Source of the DNA: an uncultured Eubacterium sp.
Lineage (GTDB): Bacteria; Bacillota; Clostridia; Lachnospirales; Lachnospiraceae
Assembly (NCBI GenBank): GCA_910589595.1
Contig: CAJUTM010000019.1
Coordinates: 1-63,120, forward strand
DNA: 63,120 nt
Direction of reading: 5' to 3'
Below, piece after piece: positions 50,542 to 59,797 of this stretch. The notes beneath the pieces were generated by a model. The model was given only the letters and a program-made list of their open reading frames with translations, ran no database searches and was not told the origin of the DNA. A program made the position numbers and the translations under genes. Positions within the stretch are counted from its first letter, which is position 1, and each line of letters begins with the position of its first letter.

Positions 50542-51633
50542 TTACAGTTTCATATCCCCATCCTTTACCCAGCCAAATCTCCGCACTATTTGATGAATGG
50601 AAACAGATAACAACACAGGCAGGACAAACGATATGGCAAGCAGGCCGGCCCAATCGAAAATAGTGATTGCCGTCCTGCTGCCGTCTGCCACCTTCTGAAG
50701 CCAGCCGCTGTAGACGCCAATCTGGCCGACGAAGCCGCAAGTACCCATACCGGAAGAAACCGGCGTTCCGTTCATCTCCAGATGAAACAGACAGGTGGCG
50801 ATTGGTCCTGCAATAGCGGAAGTTACAATGGGGGCTATCCATATGCGCGGATTTTTGACGATATTGCCCATCTGCAGCATTGACGTACCGATTCCCTGCG
50901 AGATAACGCCTCCCCAACGGTTTTCACGAAAGGAGATGGCGGCAAAACCAATCATCTGCGCACAACACCCCGCTAACGCCGCCCCGCCTGCCAGTCCGGT
51001 CAAACCCAATGCGGCGCAGATGGCTGCGGACGAAATCGGAAGCGTCAGTGCAATGCCGACGAAAACCGAGACGAGTATTCCCATCCAGAACGGCTGTAAG
51101 CCTGTGGCCCACATAATCACCTCACCCGCTTTCATGGCTGCGAGGCCAAGATACGGCGCCCACCAGACAGAAAGCGCTATGCCGCTGCCAATTGTCACCA
51201 GCGGCGTAACGAGTATGTCTACTTTCGTCTCTTTCGATACTGCCTTTCCCACTTCCGCCGAGATAATGGAAATAATAAGTACGGCCAGAGGCCCGCCTGC
51301 ACCTCCAAGCGCATTTGCCGAGAAACCAACGGTAATCAGTGAAAACAAAACGAGCGGAGGACATTTGAGCGCGTAGCCAATAGCAACGGCCATCGCCGGC
51401 CCGCTCATGGCGGCGGCCAAATCTCCTGCCGTATATGCCGTGCCATTGACTTTGGCAAGAGCCGCCGTCAGAAAAGGAATATGGAACTGCGTTCCTATCG
51501 TATTCAAAATCGTCCCTATCAGCAGCGTAGCAAACAACCCCTGCGCCATAGCTCCCATAGCGTCGACTCCGTACCTCTTCGCAGAAATCTCAATATCTTT
51601 CCGCTTCAGAAATGCTCTTACCTTTTTACCCAT
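50542..51633 (-). CDS. PfoR-like PTS sugar transporter subunit IIC (PTS_EIIC_2)
   Basis: A 363-residue integral membrane protein with about ten hydrophobic segments, rich in Gly/Ala. Features such as GVDAMGAMAQGLFATLLIGTIL, GGAGGPLAVLIISIISAEVGK, LPISSAAICAALGLTGLAGGAALAGCC and GFVGQIGVYSGW match the PTS_EIIC_2 family, to which the perfringolysin regulator PfoR belongs. No IIA or IIB gene is nearby, so it may be an orphan transporter or a regulatory protein. Confidence 0.85.
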   Translation of the reverse strand: MGKKVRAFLKRKDIEISAKRYGVDAMGAMAQGLFATLLIGTILNTIGTQFHIPFLTAALAKVNGTAYTAGDLAAAMSGPAMAVAIGYALKCPPLVLFSLITVGFSANALGGAGGPLAVLIISIISAEVGKAVSKETKVDILVTPLVTIGSGIALSVWWAPYLGLAAMKAGEVIMWATGLQPFWMGILVSVFVGIALTLPISSAAICAALGLTGLAGGAALAGCCAQMIGFAAISFRENRWGGVISQGIGTSMLQMGNIVKNPRIWIAPIVTSAIAGPIATCLFHLEMNGTPVSSGMGTCGFVGQIGVYSGWLQKVADGSRTAITIFDWAGLLAISFVLPVLLSVSIHQIVRRFGWVKDGDMKL

Positions 51634-51669
51634 CTGTAAAGTCCTTTCAACTATTTAATATTCGTCGTA

Positions 51670-53031
51670 CTATTTTACGATTTTACTCTTCGCCGCCGAC
51701 CAAGCAGAATAATACTTTTTCCCATTCTCTTTGCCAACAGTTCGAACGCGCACGTAATATCTCTTTTTCTTCTTGAGTTTCTTTATTGTCGCTCTCGTCT
51801 TTTTGCGCCCGTTGATTGTACGGGTTTTCGTTGTTTTTCGTTTAAACTTCTTATTCGCTGCGCACTGTAATTGATATCCCGTTACATTTTCCGCACCCTT
51901 TTTCCAACGGACAACCAGTTTTCTTTTGCCGGCTGTGATAGATTTTACCCTTGTTTTTTTCATTTTTACTTTACTTTTCTTATTACCGGTTCCGCCGTTT
52001 GTATCACCGGACTTCACCTCTCCAGAAGAGTCTGCGGATGTCTGCGGCCCCTTTTCTACGGTGATGGAAAGGCTTGATGTAAAACTTCCGACCCTTGCTG
52101 TTATTGTGGCAGAACCACCTTTCTTTGCCGATACTACACCTGTAGAGTCAACCTCCAGCACCGAGGAATCCGAAGATGTCCATGTCTGATTTCCCAAAAG
52201 GATAACGCTACCGTCACTTCCCTGATAGGAAGTTCCCGCACGCAGGGAATATTGCCGCTTGTCTCCTGCGGCTAAGCGACTGCCGGAAGTTCCAGATATA
52301 ATATAATCCTGTTTTATAGCGGCCTGTTTCAACAGGCTTGTCTGGAGCTGTATCTTCTGAATGGCCTCCGTAACCGGCGGCATGTAAGAACTGTCCGTTT
52401 CTCCTCCACTTGCAAACCTGCCGCACGTACTGTTCGGAAAAACTCCGTCCGCAGAATAAAATGTTCCCACTCCGACATAGATATTGCGGGGATTAATCAT
52501 ACTCGTATAATGTCCCGTAACTGCCGACGCATTCTGGCTGACCCAGTCTTTCTTTTCTTCATACCATTGATTGACGCCGTACAACATTGTTTTCGAAAAA
52601 TTCCAAGCGAGAACTTCCGCACCGCCGGAAACATGATTCGGAGAATTTATATCGAAACAACTTGCTCCGCTCGTTCTCATATGGTCGGGTACAATACTGG
52701 CTTCGGCCGCACGAATGCGCGCCATATATTCCAAATCTGACGACCACTGCAGCGGTTTATAATCATCCATTGTGAGCGCTTCCGATGGATTTTGGGGATT
52801 GGGAACTCCTTCCTGACAGGCCTCCTGCCGAATCGCATTGATGCGCTGCAACACCGCCTCTGCCTCCGTAATATATTCCCCCTCAACACCGGCTTCCATA
52901 CAATTTTGTGCCAACTCTGTACGGTCAGACGATAAAACCTGAGTATTAGCGCTTCTTGCCTGCACCATATCTGCCTGACTGAATAACAGCGCCGCTGTCA
53001 ACGCCGCGGCAATCATTTGTTTTTTCTTCAT
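51670..53031 (-). CDS. Secreted CAP-domain protein with Ig-like and fibronectin-III domains
   Basis: A 453-residue exported protein. A signal peptide (ends near VQA) is followed by a CAP/SCP-like domain (about 60-220: LQRINAIRQEA, LQWSSDLEYMARIRAAEASI, GHYTSMINPRNIYVGVGTF). A Big_2-type Ig domain comes next (about 245-325: QTWTSSDSSVLEVDSTGVVSAKKGGSATITARVG), then a Lys-rich linker and a FN3 domain (VRWKKGAENVTGYQLQCA, RYYVRVRTV). It is likely displayed on or released from the cell surface; ligand unknown. The same Ig theme appears at 55506-56168. Confidence 0.85.
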   Translation of the reverse strand: MKKKQMIAAALTAALLFSQADMVQARSANTQVLSSDRTELAQNCMEAGVEGEYITEAEAVLQRINAIRQEACQEGVPNPQNPSEALTMDDYKPLQWSSDLEYMARIRAAEASIVPDHMRTSGASCFDINSPNHVSGGAEVLAWNFSKTMLYGVNQWYEEKKDWVSQNASAVTGHYTSMINPRNIYVGVGTFYSADGVFPNSTCGRFASGGETDSSYMPPVTEAIQKIQLQTSLLKQAAIKQDYIISGTSGSRLAAGDKRQYSLRAGTSYQGSDGSVILLGNQTWTSSDSSVLEVDSTGVVSAKKGGSATITARVGSFTSSLSITVEKGPQTSADSSGEVKSGDTNGGTGNKKSKVKMKKTRVKSITAGKRKLVVRWKKGAENVTGYQLQCAANKKFKRKTTKTRTINGRKKTRATIKKLKKKKRYYVRVRTVGKENGKKYYSAWSAAKSKIVK

Positions 53032-53052
53032 CTCGTTCCTCCTGTTTTTATT

Positions 53053-54324
53053 CTAAAAGGTATGCCATTCTTCTTTTTCCGTATCTTCATAAAGGTCAAG
53101 CTTCTTATACCAGTTTTTATAAACAGACAGTGAAGCTTTGGGTACATAGATATCACAAAAAACCGGAAGCGAAGCGGCATAATAACCTCCCTTTTTCTCT
53201 ACCTGTGGCGGCGTAGCGCCGCGAAAATATACTTTCGACAGCCCACTTACGGGAAGCACCTCATCCCAGTTTTTCCCAAGCCAGATAACACTCGCCGGAA
53301 TATCCAGCAAATACAACTGCCTGTCTTCACTTAGCGAACCGCAAAGCGAGGCCGTTCCCGTCAGCTTTTTTACTTTATCCGAAATGACAAGCTGTGCGTT
53401 CTTTGCGATACCGACAACTAAAGAGGCGTCCTTTTTGTTGTAAATACACTGACCATCCACGGCATAAACCGGATTCTCCTCATCTATGGAAATAGTCTCT
53501 ATCTTTGTTCCCATTATGCTGCCACTTTTCAGATTTGTGACATATTTACCAAGCTTTATGTTTTTCACCTGAGAATTAAAAAATGCTCCGCTCTCAATTG
53601 TCTCTATCGTATCGGGAACCGTAATGGTTGTCTTCTTCGGAATTGCCCAAATGAGAGTTTTATTATCTTTTGACATCAATATATCATTACTCACCGTATA
53701 TTTCTTGTTTTTGCGTGACAGCGTCACTTTATCCAGTTTAGGACAATCGTCAAAACACAAATAATTTGAAAATAATGACAGTTTCTTCGGCAGCTTTACC
53801 TCTTTTAATTTCCTGCAGCCATAGAATGTCTCCGCGTGCAATACTTTAACCTTATCCGGTATTCTGACTTTCGTCAGCGCACTCATTCCACTAAAAGAAG
53901 TATAGTCAATTTGTGTCAGGGCAGGCGGCAGTGACATTGTCTTGATTTTACTGTTTGCTCTACAATAACCGTCACACCCGTGCGCATACTCTACCCACAC
54001 GTCAAATATGTTCTTATAAAATTCATTATCGCCATCACCCATGATTGACATGTCCGCCCCAATACGTGTCACCGCGGCCTTTTTAATTTTCTTCGGAAAC
54101 TTCAGACTGGTCGGCGAAGCCTTTTTCTTCTTTGGCTTCACTAAGTACACCCAGCTCTTCTTTTTGTTCTTGGACAAATGAGCATAAAACTTAAATTTCC
54201 CCTTGGTAACGGTATATGTCTTCTTACTCCATGTTACCGCTTTTCCCTCTGCTGCTCCGGTAAATATACCGCATACCGCTAAGAGCATAAAGATAACAAT
54301 TCCATTGGCAATTTTCCTTTTCAT
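53053..54324 (-). CDS. Secreted BspA-like leucine-rich repeat protein (LRR_5)
   Basis: A 423-residue exported protein. The signal peptide (KRKIANGIVIFMLLAVCGIFTGAAEG) is followed by a Lys-rich segment and then LRR_5 repeats such as MSALTKVRIPDKVKVLHAETFYGCRKLKEVKLP and TITVPDTIETIESGAFFNSQVKNIKLG. BspA-like proteins often mediate adhesion. The ATG at 54324 has GGAGGA upstream, and that site belongs to the element shared with the xfp leader. It lies 21 bp upstream of the CAP-domain gene on the same strand. Confidence 0.85.
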   Translation of the reverse strand: MKRKIANGIVIFMLLAVCGIFTGAAEGKAVTWSKKTYTVTKGKFKFYAHLSKNKKKSWVYLVKPKKKKASPTSLKFPKKIKKAAVTRIGADMSIMGDGDNEFYKNIFDVWVEYAHGCDGYCRANSKIKTMSLPPALTQIDYTSFSGMSALTKVRIPDKVKVLHAETFYGCRKLKEVKLPKKLSLFSNYLCFDDCPKLDKVTLSRKNKKYTVSNDILMSKDNKTLIWAIPKKTTITVPDTIETIESGAFFNSQVKNIKLGKYVTNLKSGSIMGTKIETISIDEENPVYAVDGQCIYNKKDASLVVGIAKNAQLVISDKVKKLTGTASLCGSLSEDRQLYLLDIPASVIWLGKNWDEVLPVSGLSKVYFRGATPPQVEKKGGYYAASLPVFCDIYVPKASLSVYKNWYKKLDLYEDTEKEEWHTF

Positions 54325-54330
54325 AAAATT

Positions 54331-54384
54331 CCTCCATTCCAAAGCGCGGCGGAGGAAGTACGAGTTTATTGTTCACACTAACCT
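54331..54384 (-). repeat. Second copy of the xfp leader element (short form)
   Basis: Positions 54331-54364 match 44838-44871 almost base for base (CCTCCATTCC, AGCGC, GCGGAGGAAGTACGAG). The TTCACACTAA at 54372-54381 matches 44970-44979. The three hairpins found between these parts in the xfp leader are missing here. The Shine-Dalgarno-sequestering CCTCC/GGAGG pairing is kept. Confidence 0.65.
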
Positions 54385-54442
54385 CCCCCTTTACATAGAA
54401 AATACGATTCAAAAGAGAAAAAAGTTGCAATTTTCTATATTG

Positions 54443-54685
54443 ATTAGGGTGCGAAAAGCCCCTTTCTTGTTAAGGGAACTGGCAATATGCACAAAAACAA
54501 TAAGGTGAGCAGCATTATGCACGATGGAGCTGAGACTCAGGAAATCGTGGAAGCCTTTGCTGAACACGATTTCCACGTTTGAGGCTCAGTGAAATGGTTC
54601 ATGCATCCTGCTGCGAAGATATTGTTTTTTGTGCATATCGCCAATGCATTAAGAAATAAAGGACTTTTTCACACCCTACCCTAAT
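54443..54685. repeat. 243-bp imperfect palindrome (MITE-like or structured RNA)
   Basis: The two halves are inverted copies with mismatches. ATTAGGGTG / CACCCTA(CC)CTAAT lies at the ends, ATATGCACAAAAACAATA (54485) pairs with TATTGTTTTTTGTGCATAT (54620), TGAGACTCA with TGAGGCTCA, and GAAATCGTG with CACGATTTC at the centre. The right end stops one base before the stop codon of the next gene. It encodes no convincing protein. Confidence 0.65.
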
Positions 54686-54686
54686 C

Positions 54687-55103
54687 CTATATTAAATTTT
54701 TTGCCTCCCTGTCATATTGTCCCAGTACGGTAACGCGCATAGGAAACTGCTCATATTCTTTCAACATCTCTCTGGCAGTCTCCAATGGGGTAAACCGGTA
54801 TACATTTTCATCATGTCTGACATAATATTTCAATTCAAGAGCTCCCCGCTGCTCCACAGCCAGCTCGTCCGTCGTCCAGAACTCATGGTAGGATGTAAAG
54901 CGGTTGCTCATGAAGTTTTTCTCAAACAGGGCGTAGCCCTTTTCATCTTCGTACACATAATAGCGCACCCCATTTTCACAAAATATTTCAATGTAGCGGA
55001 ACACTTCCTTTTCATTCGTTGCCGCCACATGGCAGTTCCAATCCGCTAACGCCTCCTTGACAACAATTCCCTCCCGATATCCCTCTATCTTTTCCTCCAG
55101 CAT
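54687..55103 (-). CDS. Hypothetical protein
   Basis: A 138-residue soluble protein I do not recognise. It is mixed alpha/beta with many aromatics (FRYIEIFCENGVRYYVYEDEKGYALFEKNFMSNRFTSYHEFWTTDE, LELKYYVRHDENVYRFTPLETAREMLKEYEQFP). A start at 55103 follows AGGACAGG. Its stop codon abuts the large palindrome. The composition looks like a real protein. Confidence 0.6.
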   Translation of the reverse strand: MLEEKIEGYREGIVVKEALADWNCHVAATNEKEVFRYIEIFCENGVRYYVYEDEKGYALFEKNFMSNRFTSYHEFWTTDELAVEQRGALELKYYVRHDENVYRFTPLETAREMLKEYEQFPMRVTVLGQYDREAKNLI

Positions 55104-55146
55104 ACAATACCTGTCCTTTCCTGCTCTGCATAAAATTATATTTTCT

Positions 55147-55425
55147 TTACATTGATTTCCTATTTTTAGCTGTATTTTTATAATACTTCACCTTAATCTT
55201 CTTATGTGAGGCTGTAAAGTTTTTCATCCACTTCTGACAGTCGTCATAAGAAACTTTTTTCTTCCCTATCTTTTTTGTCGTCCAATACATACCAGCCGCG
55301 TATTCTGCTTTTTTCTTTTCCTTTTTAGAAATACTGTCACAGAGACCATACATCTGCATTCGTTTGTGAAGCGTTCCACTCTTTATTTTATAATAAGAAT
55401 TTTCCATGGAACCCATATGCCCCAT
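55147..55425 (-). CDS. Small Lys-rich hypothetical protein
   Basis: A 92-residue basic protein, not recognised. TGGAG lies 6 bases before the ATG. The core reads KMQMYGLCDS-like and SYDDCQKWMKNFTASHKKIKV, with a very basic C-terminus. No signal peptide is seen. It could be a shortened form of a larger protein; function unknown. Confidence 0.45.
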   Translation of the reverse strand: MGHMGSMENSYYKIKSGTLHKRMQMYGLCDSISKKEKKKAEYAAGMYWTTKKIGKKKVSYDDCQKWMKNFTASHKKIKVKYYKNTAKNRKSM

Positions 55426-55505
55426 ACAATACTCCAGTGAGCCTTTCTCGAGTTAAAATTCTTTTCTTTTTCATTTGAATATTCATCTATCCTTTCTACA
55501 CTTTA

Positions 55506-56168
55506 TTATTTTAGATATTTCCTCATCAAGCCCGCAATGGCGTCACTCACAGTATTTTCCGGCTGATACCATTTGCCTCTAAAATGTATTTTCCCCGAAA
55601 CATTAACCGTCTCCACAGTGCCGTCTTTCATGACAAATTCTATAACCGTTCCGCCATCGGGAGGTATCGGATTTTCATTTGTAATATCTTTTAATGAAGA
55701 AATTCCGGCAAGTATCTTATAGATTGCCGATATCCCTTCTGCCGAGCTGACTTTTTCCCCATGATGATAAATCATTTTCCAAGTGATACACTTAATATTT
55801 TTATATGTTCCTTTATCAAAAACCTCGTTGTTATATACAATCTTTGCTATTTTTTCCTTTACTGTTACCCTGCATACCAGTTTCCTCTTTCCCATTTTGG
55901 CTATAATTTGGGTTTTTCCACCATTGAGCCCTTTTACAATTCCTTTTTTCGATATTTTTGCAATTTTAACATTTTTTGAAGTCCACTTTATCCTTTTCTT
56001 TGCATTCTTTACCTTTAATTTTGCAGTATCACCTATCCTTAATATCAGTTTCTTCTTTGATAATGTAATTCTGCCTGCCGCACTAATAGTATCGCCTGCA
56101 TATGTATCATTCGCTCCCAAAAACAGAGCTGATATCAGCAGACATACAAACATTGTTCTTCTCCGCAT
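55506..56168 (-). CDS. Secreted Ig-like (Big_2) domain protein
   Basis: A 220-residue exported protein. The signal peptide ends near ANDTYAG. A Big_2-type domain follows (ITLSKKKLILRIGDTAKLKVKN, IKWTSKNVKIAKISKKGIVKGLNGGKTQIIAKMG). The second half (GTVIEFVMKDGTVETVNVSGKIHFRGKWYQPEN) is unrecognised. The ATG at 56168 is better spaced from GGGG than that at 56174. It starts only 14 bases after the P-loop fragment ends. Confidence 0.75.
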   Translation of the reverse strand: MRRRTMFVCLLISALFLGANDTYAGDTISAAGRITLSKKKLILRIGDTAKLKVKNAKKRIKWTSKNVKIAKISKKGIVKGLNGGKTQIIAKMGKRKLVCRVTVKEKIAKIVYNNEVFDKGTYKNIKCITWKMIYHHGEKVSSAEGISAIYKILAGISSLKDITNENPIPPDGGTVIEFVMKDGTVETVNVSGKIHFRGKWYQPENTVSDAIAGLMRKYLK

Positions 56169-56182
56169 TTTCATTTCCCCTT

Positions 56183-56455
56183 TTACATTAGTGTAAAATC
56201 ACTTTTCTGTTTCACAAGTCTTTTCTGCATTTTCACAATTCCTATATTACAAATATTCTTCTGATAATCCAAATAATTTAAACAAACAATATCGGGATTC
56301 AACGCCATACACTCTTTTATAAATGAAAAGGAGACCGTTTTCCCTGTTCCAGAATCTCCCGTCAATATTGTAATATTATTCGTAAATTCAAAATCTAAGA
56401 CAAACGAAGTATGCTCTGTGGAAAAATGCTCCATTACAATTGGCTTACTCTTCAT
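56183..56455 (-). pseudogene. N-terminal fragment of a P-loop ATPase
   Basis: Ninety residues with a clear Walker A motif, ILTGDSGTGKTVSFSFIKE, preceded by a beta-rich start (FVLDFEFTNNITIL). No Walker B or later ATPase motifs follow before the stop, so most of the protein is missing. With the decayed genes at 58018-59160 it may be the remains of one accessory cassette cut by the IS at 56.6-57.9 kb. The start could also be GTG at 56458. Confidence 0.55.
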
Positions 56456-56650
56456 CACACCACCACTCCTTTAATTGTTCATCATAGCCATGAGCAAAAC
56501 TCCACACATTCAGTATTCATGCAGGTTTGCGAGACATGGCGACCTCTTTTATCACTCCCAGAACCTTTGGTTCTGTATTTATAGTAACAACCAGCTCCAA
56601 ATGGTATAATTAAGTTGTCAAAATCAATTCACCGAAAGGAGCTGATTATT

Positions 56651-57900
56651 ATCTACCGTCAGGAAATTTTAAAAGACATCCGTCTTTTTACTTCACAACC
56701 AGTTGCAAAGTTTTATGATTCGCTTTTTCTGAATCTTGATTTATCCCTTGTACCCGAATTCCCCAAAACCGGACGAAAAGGGTTTTCTAACCACGCCATG
56801 ATTTGTGCGTTTATTGTTATGAAATGCGAAGGCTTTTCCATGGTTACAGACCTTGTTGATTATCTTAATAATAACCTTCTTATTGCCCATTACTGCGGTT
56901 TTGATATTTCCGCTTCGTTACCATCTTACTGGACTTTCGACCGTTTCCTAAAACAGATTGATAACGATATGCTTTCCTCTATTATGAAATCCCAGGTGCT
57001 TTATCTTTCAAAACAAGGGATTATTGATCCCTCTTTTATTGGTTTGGATTCAACTCCGATTGCTGCAAACACTTTGCAGAATAATCCGAAATCTTTTTCA
57101 TCCAACAAATTTAAGCCTGATAATCAACCCAGGGCAGATGCTGATTGTAAACTTGGTGTACATACTTCTTCTAACCAAACAGATGAGAAAAAGTATACAT
57201 TCTACTGGGGCTACAAAAATCATGTTCTTGTTGACTGTATTTCAGGTCTTCCCATTTATGAACTCACAACTACTGCAAATACTGCTGATTCTTCTGTTGC
57301 TTTGGATATTCTTGCTGATACTCATTCCTTTTTATCCATAAAAGAATGTACCTTTCTTGCCGACAAAGGATATGACGTTAAAAACATCTATAATCAGGTT
57401 CATTCACTTTATGGCGGGGAATATATCATTCCCTTAAATACCCGGAACACAAAAGATATAAAACTTCTGCCGGTTGGTGTTCCTGTCTGTGAAGCAGGTC
57501 TTGCCATGAACCGTGACGGAAAATGTTATGACCAAAACCGTATAAAGCAAAAATTCTGCTGTCCATGCAAGCGAACCGGCACCTGCCCGATTCAGCATCC
57601 AAAGTTTTTTAATGGAAAAAAAACCGCGGCTGTACTAAATACATTACACTTCCTAATGACCTAAGACTTTCCATTGATAGGGAAAGCAAATACTTCAAAA
57701 GTAATTATTCTCTTCGTACAGAATGCGAACGATACCATTCCCGATTTAAAAACACCGGACAGGAGCGTATGTGGGTAAGAAACAAAACCTCTGTTACAAA
57801 TTTAAATACGCTTGCTCATATCAGTTTATTAGCTGTTGCTGTTGCCGCAATCACTACCCATTCCGGACAATCCTATCGAAAACTAAAAACAGTAAAATGA
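56651..57900 (+). pseudogene. DDE transposase (IS1182/IS4-like), frameshifted
   Basis: The first frame gives FIGLDSTPIAANT (first Asp), YWGYKNHVLVDCISGLPIYELTTTANTADS and FLADKGYDVKNIY (second Asp) but stops at 57664. The rest of the family sequence continues in the -1 frame: CTKYITLPNDLRLSID, YSLRTECERYHSRFKNTGQERMWVR (catalytic Glu), ending at 57900. The switch is at an A8 run (57615-57622). The codon 7-10 bases after AAGGAG is ATC at 56651, where ATG would be expected; only a TTG at 56615 precedes it. It is either a dead copy or one that uses a -1 shift. No terminal repeats were found. Confidence 0.7.
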
Positions 57901-58017
57901 ACAGCTTGATTGAAAACAATTCCATAACACCTTATTTTCGTAGGTTTAGGACTTACGTTAGCTTTGCTATGCAATAAATTCCCATCGTTTTAATTTACAA
58001 AAGCCAACTGCCAAAAC

Positions 58018-58537
58018 TTATTTTAAAATCAATGCGTTTTGCTCATCTCTCTGTTCATCATCGTAAATCTCTTCCTTTCCCGAAGAAGTTTGTATATTCA
58101 CCGCTGTCATTTTAAGAGGAACCAGTGCATTATTTCCACATTCCTTCAAGCAAAACACTTTGTCTGGATTATATAGTACATTTAGTACCGTTTTGCAACC
58201 GGCTGACAACTTGTCAACATCCGGAACAATATCATTAAATTTGGAGCATATTTTATACTTGCTGATTAACTTTGCCTCATCTATTATTTCAATAACTTTT
58301 TGGGCTCTGTCATCAAGCTTACGTGCGGTATTTTGATTAAAATAAATATCATTTAATTCTACATATTCCAAATCTTGCGGAATATCATTTTCGTTATCAC
58401 AATACCATCTCCAAGCCAATATTTTGAAAATTCATTAAAAGACTTGTTCCCTCGCAAACATGATTTGCAATTCCCTAAAAGCTTTCTCCATAATAACAAA
58501 TATTTTCCAATGTTCCTATAAGTGCATCCTTATCCAT
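58018..58537 (-). pseudogene. Decayed accessory gene (DUF4869-like C-terminus)
   Basis: A good GGAGGTAC site and ATG at 58537 open a frame (MDKDALIGTLENICYYGESF) that hits an in-frame TAG, continues as GIANHVCEGTSLLMNFQNIGLE, then must shift frame to WRWYCDNENDIPQDLEYVELNDIYFNQNTA. The later part (VDKLSAGCKTVLNVLYNPDKVFCLKECGNNALVPL) resembles DUF4869 proteins, from memory. Function unknown. It is broken by one nonsense codon and at least one frameshift. Confidence 0.5.
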
Positions 58538-58547
58538 GGTGTACCTC

Positions 58548-59160
58548 CTATCTTAAATCAACGTAAATATAATTATCAAAATCCCAACATTCCATTTGTT
58601 TATCAATTTGTGTAGTAAGATTATTTTTGCTTGTAACCAAACAATCATTATACTCATATAATCTGCCTGATTTTTCTGCCTCCAAATCGCACAAAAACAT
58701 TTTATACCCCCTTAAATTCCAGCCAAATATTCGTATAAACATTATTGTTTCTAATACATAAAAATGCCAACATCACAAAATATATTGCAAATAGAACAAC
58801 ACTTTTTAACTCCGTAAAATCAAATGCAATCATGGGTAAAATATATGCCAATAGATATTCTGCTGACAGTTTGTTTGCCCTCAATGCTTTTTTATCTTGA
58901 CCTTAGGTGGAGCAGCATTACTACTCTTATCCCTTAAAAATATATTAATTGAACATATGCTTATTAACATTAGCAAATAACACAACTAGACATACCCAAT
59001 TTCCCATAATTAAGTATTCTAAATTTTGTATAAAATTTTTCTCATATAACCAATTATTGATGCCTTGCTCCGTAACACTCCACACATCAGCCACAATAAT
59101 TGACAACCACAACGGAATGAAAGACGTAATAAGCATATTCCATTTAAATCTCTTATCCAT
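58548..59160 (-). pseudogene. Decayed multi-spanning membrane protein
   Basis: Three overlapping frames read as one protein: MDKRFKWNMLITSFIPLWLSIIVADVWSV (58945-59160), then ANKLSAEYLLAYILPMIAFDFTELKSVVLFAIYFVMLAFLCIRNNNVYTNIWLEFKG (58702-58884), then YKMFLCDLEAEKSGRLYEYNDCLVTSKNNLTTQIDKQMECWDFDNYIYVDLR (to 58548). Several frameshifts separate them (one near an A run at 58888-58893). It had about four membrane helices and a soluble tail. It ends 10 bp before the start of the 58537 gene, so the two formed an operon. Confidence 0.6.
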
Positions 59161-59352
59161 ATATGCGGAGATGCCTCTCTTTCTATATACAATTCTCTTA
59201 TTTATAAATATTATATTCTTTTATCAAACCATTATCAACAAGAAAACTCATATTTACATAAAATAATATACTTTTCTTACATTTCATGCAAAAATTCAGG
59301 CTCACAACACTTGTCGTAACAGTCTTTCTTTCAAAATCTAAATACTTATTCA

Positions 59353-59540
59353 CTACAAAAGTTCATTAAGGAGATACATACATTTAATCTTCTGTTTTCT
59401 ATTTACCTTCCCATATACATTAAGCGTGAACGATACATTTTTATGACCAAGTATCTCTGATAAAGATTTAATATCAAAATCAGAAATTTCAATGGCTCTT
59501 ACCGCAAAAGTATGTTTTTGTTCATGAAAAAAAAGACCTA
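59353..59540 (-). pseudogene. C-terminal fragment of a tyrosine recombinase (integrase)
   Basis: The minus strand reads EQKHTFAVRAIEISDFDIKSLSEILGHKNVSFTLNVYGKV and stops at 59353. HTFAVR holds the HxxR box and LGHKN the second conserved His; the Tyr follows in NVYG. Only the last 60 or so residues remain; the upstream part is lost at the junction with an ISAs1-like scrap. The adjoining 59161-59352 shows nothing else. Confidence 0.65.
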
Positions 59541-59593
59541 GAGGAAAAATACCAATAAAGCTCAGAAAGCCAACTATATTGTCAGTGTGTTAG

Positions 59594-59797
59594 ATGAGAA
59601 CGGGGCGTCTGGGTCAAAAGCGAGCAGATTATGTACTAGCGTTAAAGGCGAAACAGGTCACCTGTAATCTGAATATTATAAGGAAGCTGTCACTGAACAT
59701 ATTAAAGTTGATAGAAGTAGTGAGCAGACTGTTAAGTCTGAAAAGAAACGATATACCGTTGGTACAAATCCCGAAAAACATCTGGGGCAGCTTATGA
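59594..59797 (+). pseudogene. ISAs1-like transposase scrap
   Basis: A short stretch reads QKRADYVLALKAKQ, close to the GADYVLALKGNQ motif of ISAs1/H-repeat transposases. The next motif (GHL, stop, SEYYKEAV) follows in a different frame. It is a small, frameshifted remnant. The rest of 59541-59937 shows no other feature I can support. Confidence 0.5.

Noticed and set aside
54491..54583. 31-codon plus-strand frame inside the large palindrome
   Set aside because: No ribosome-binding site, and it is explained by the inverted-repeat sequence itself.
56615..56650. TTG start at 56615 for the IS transposase
   Set aside because: It would begin before the AAGGAG site; the family N-terminus aligns better with the position of ATC at 56651.
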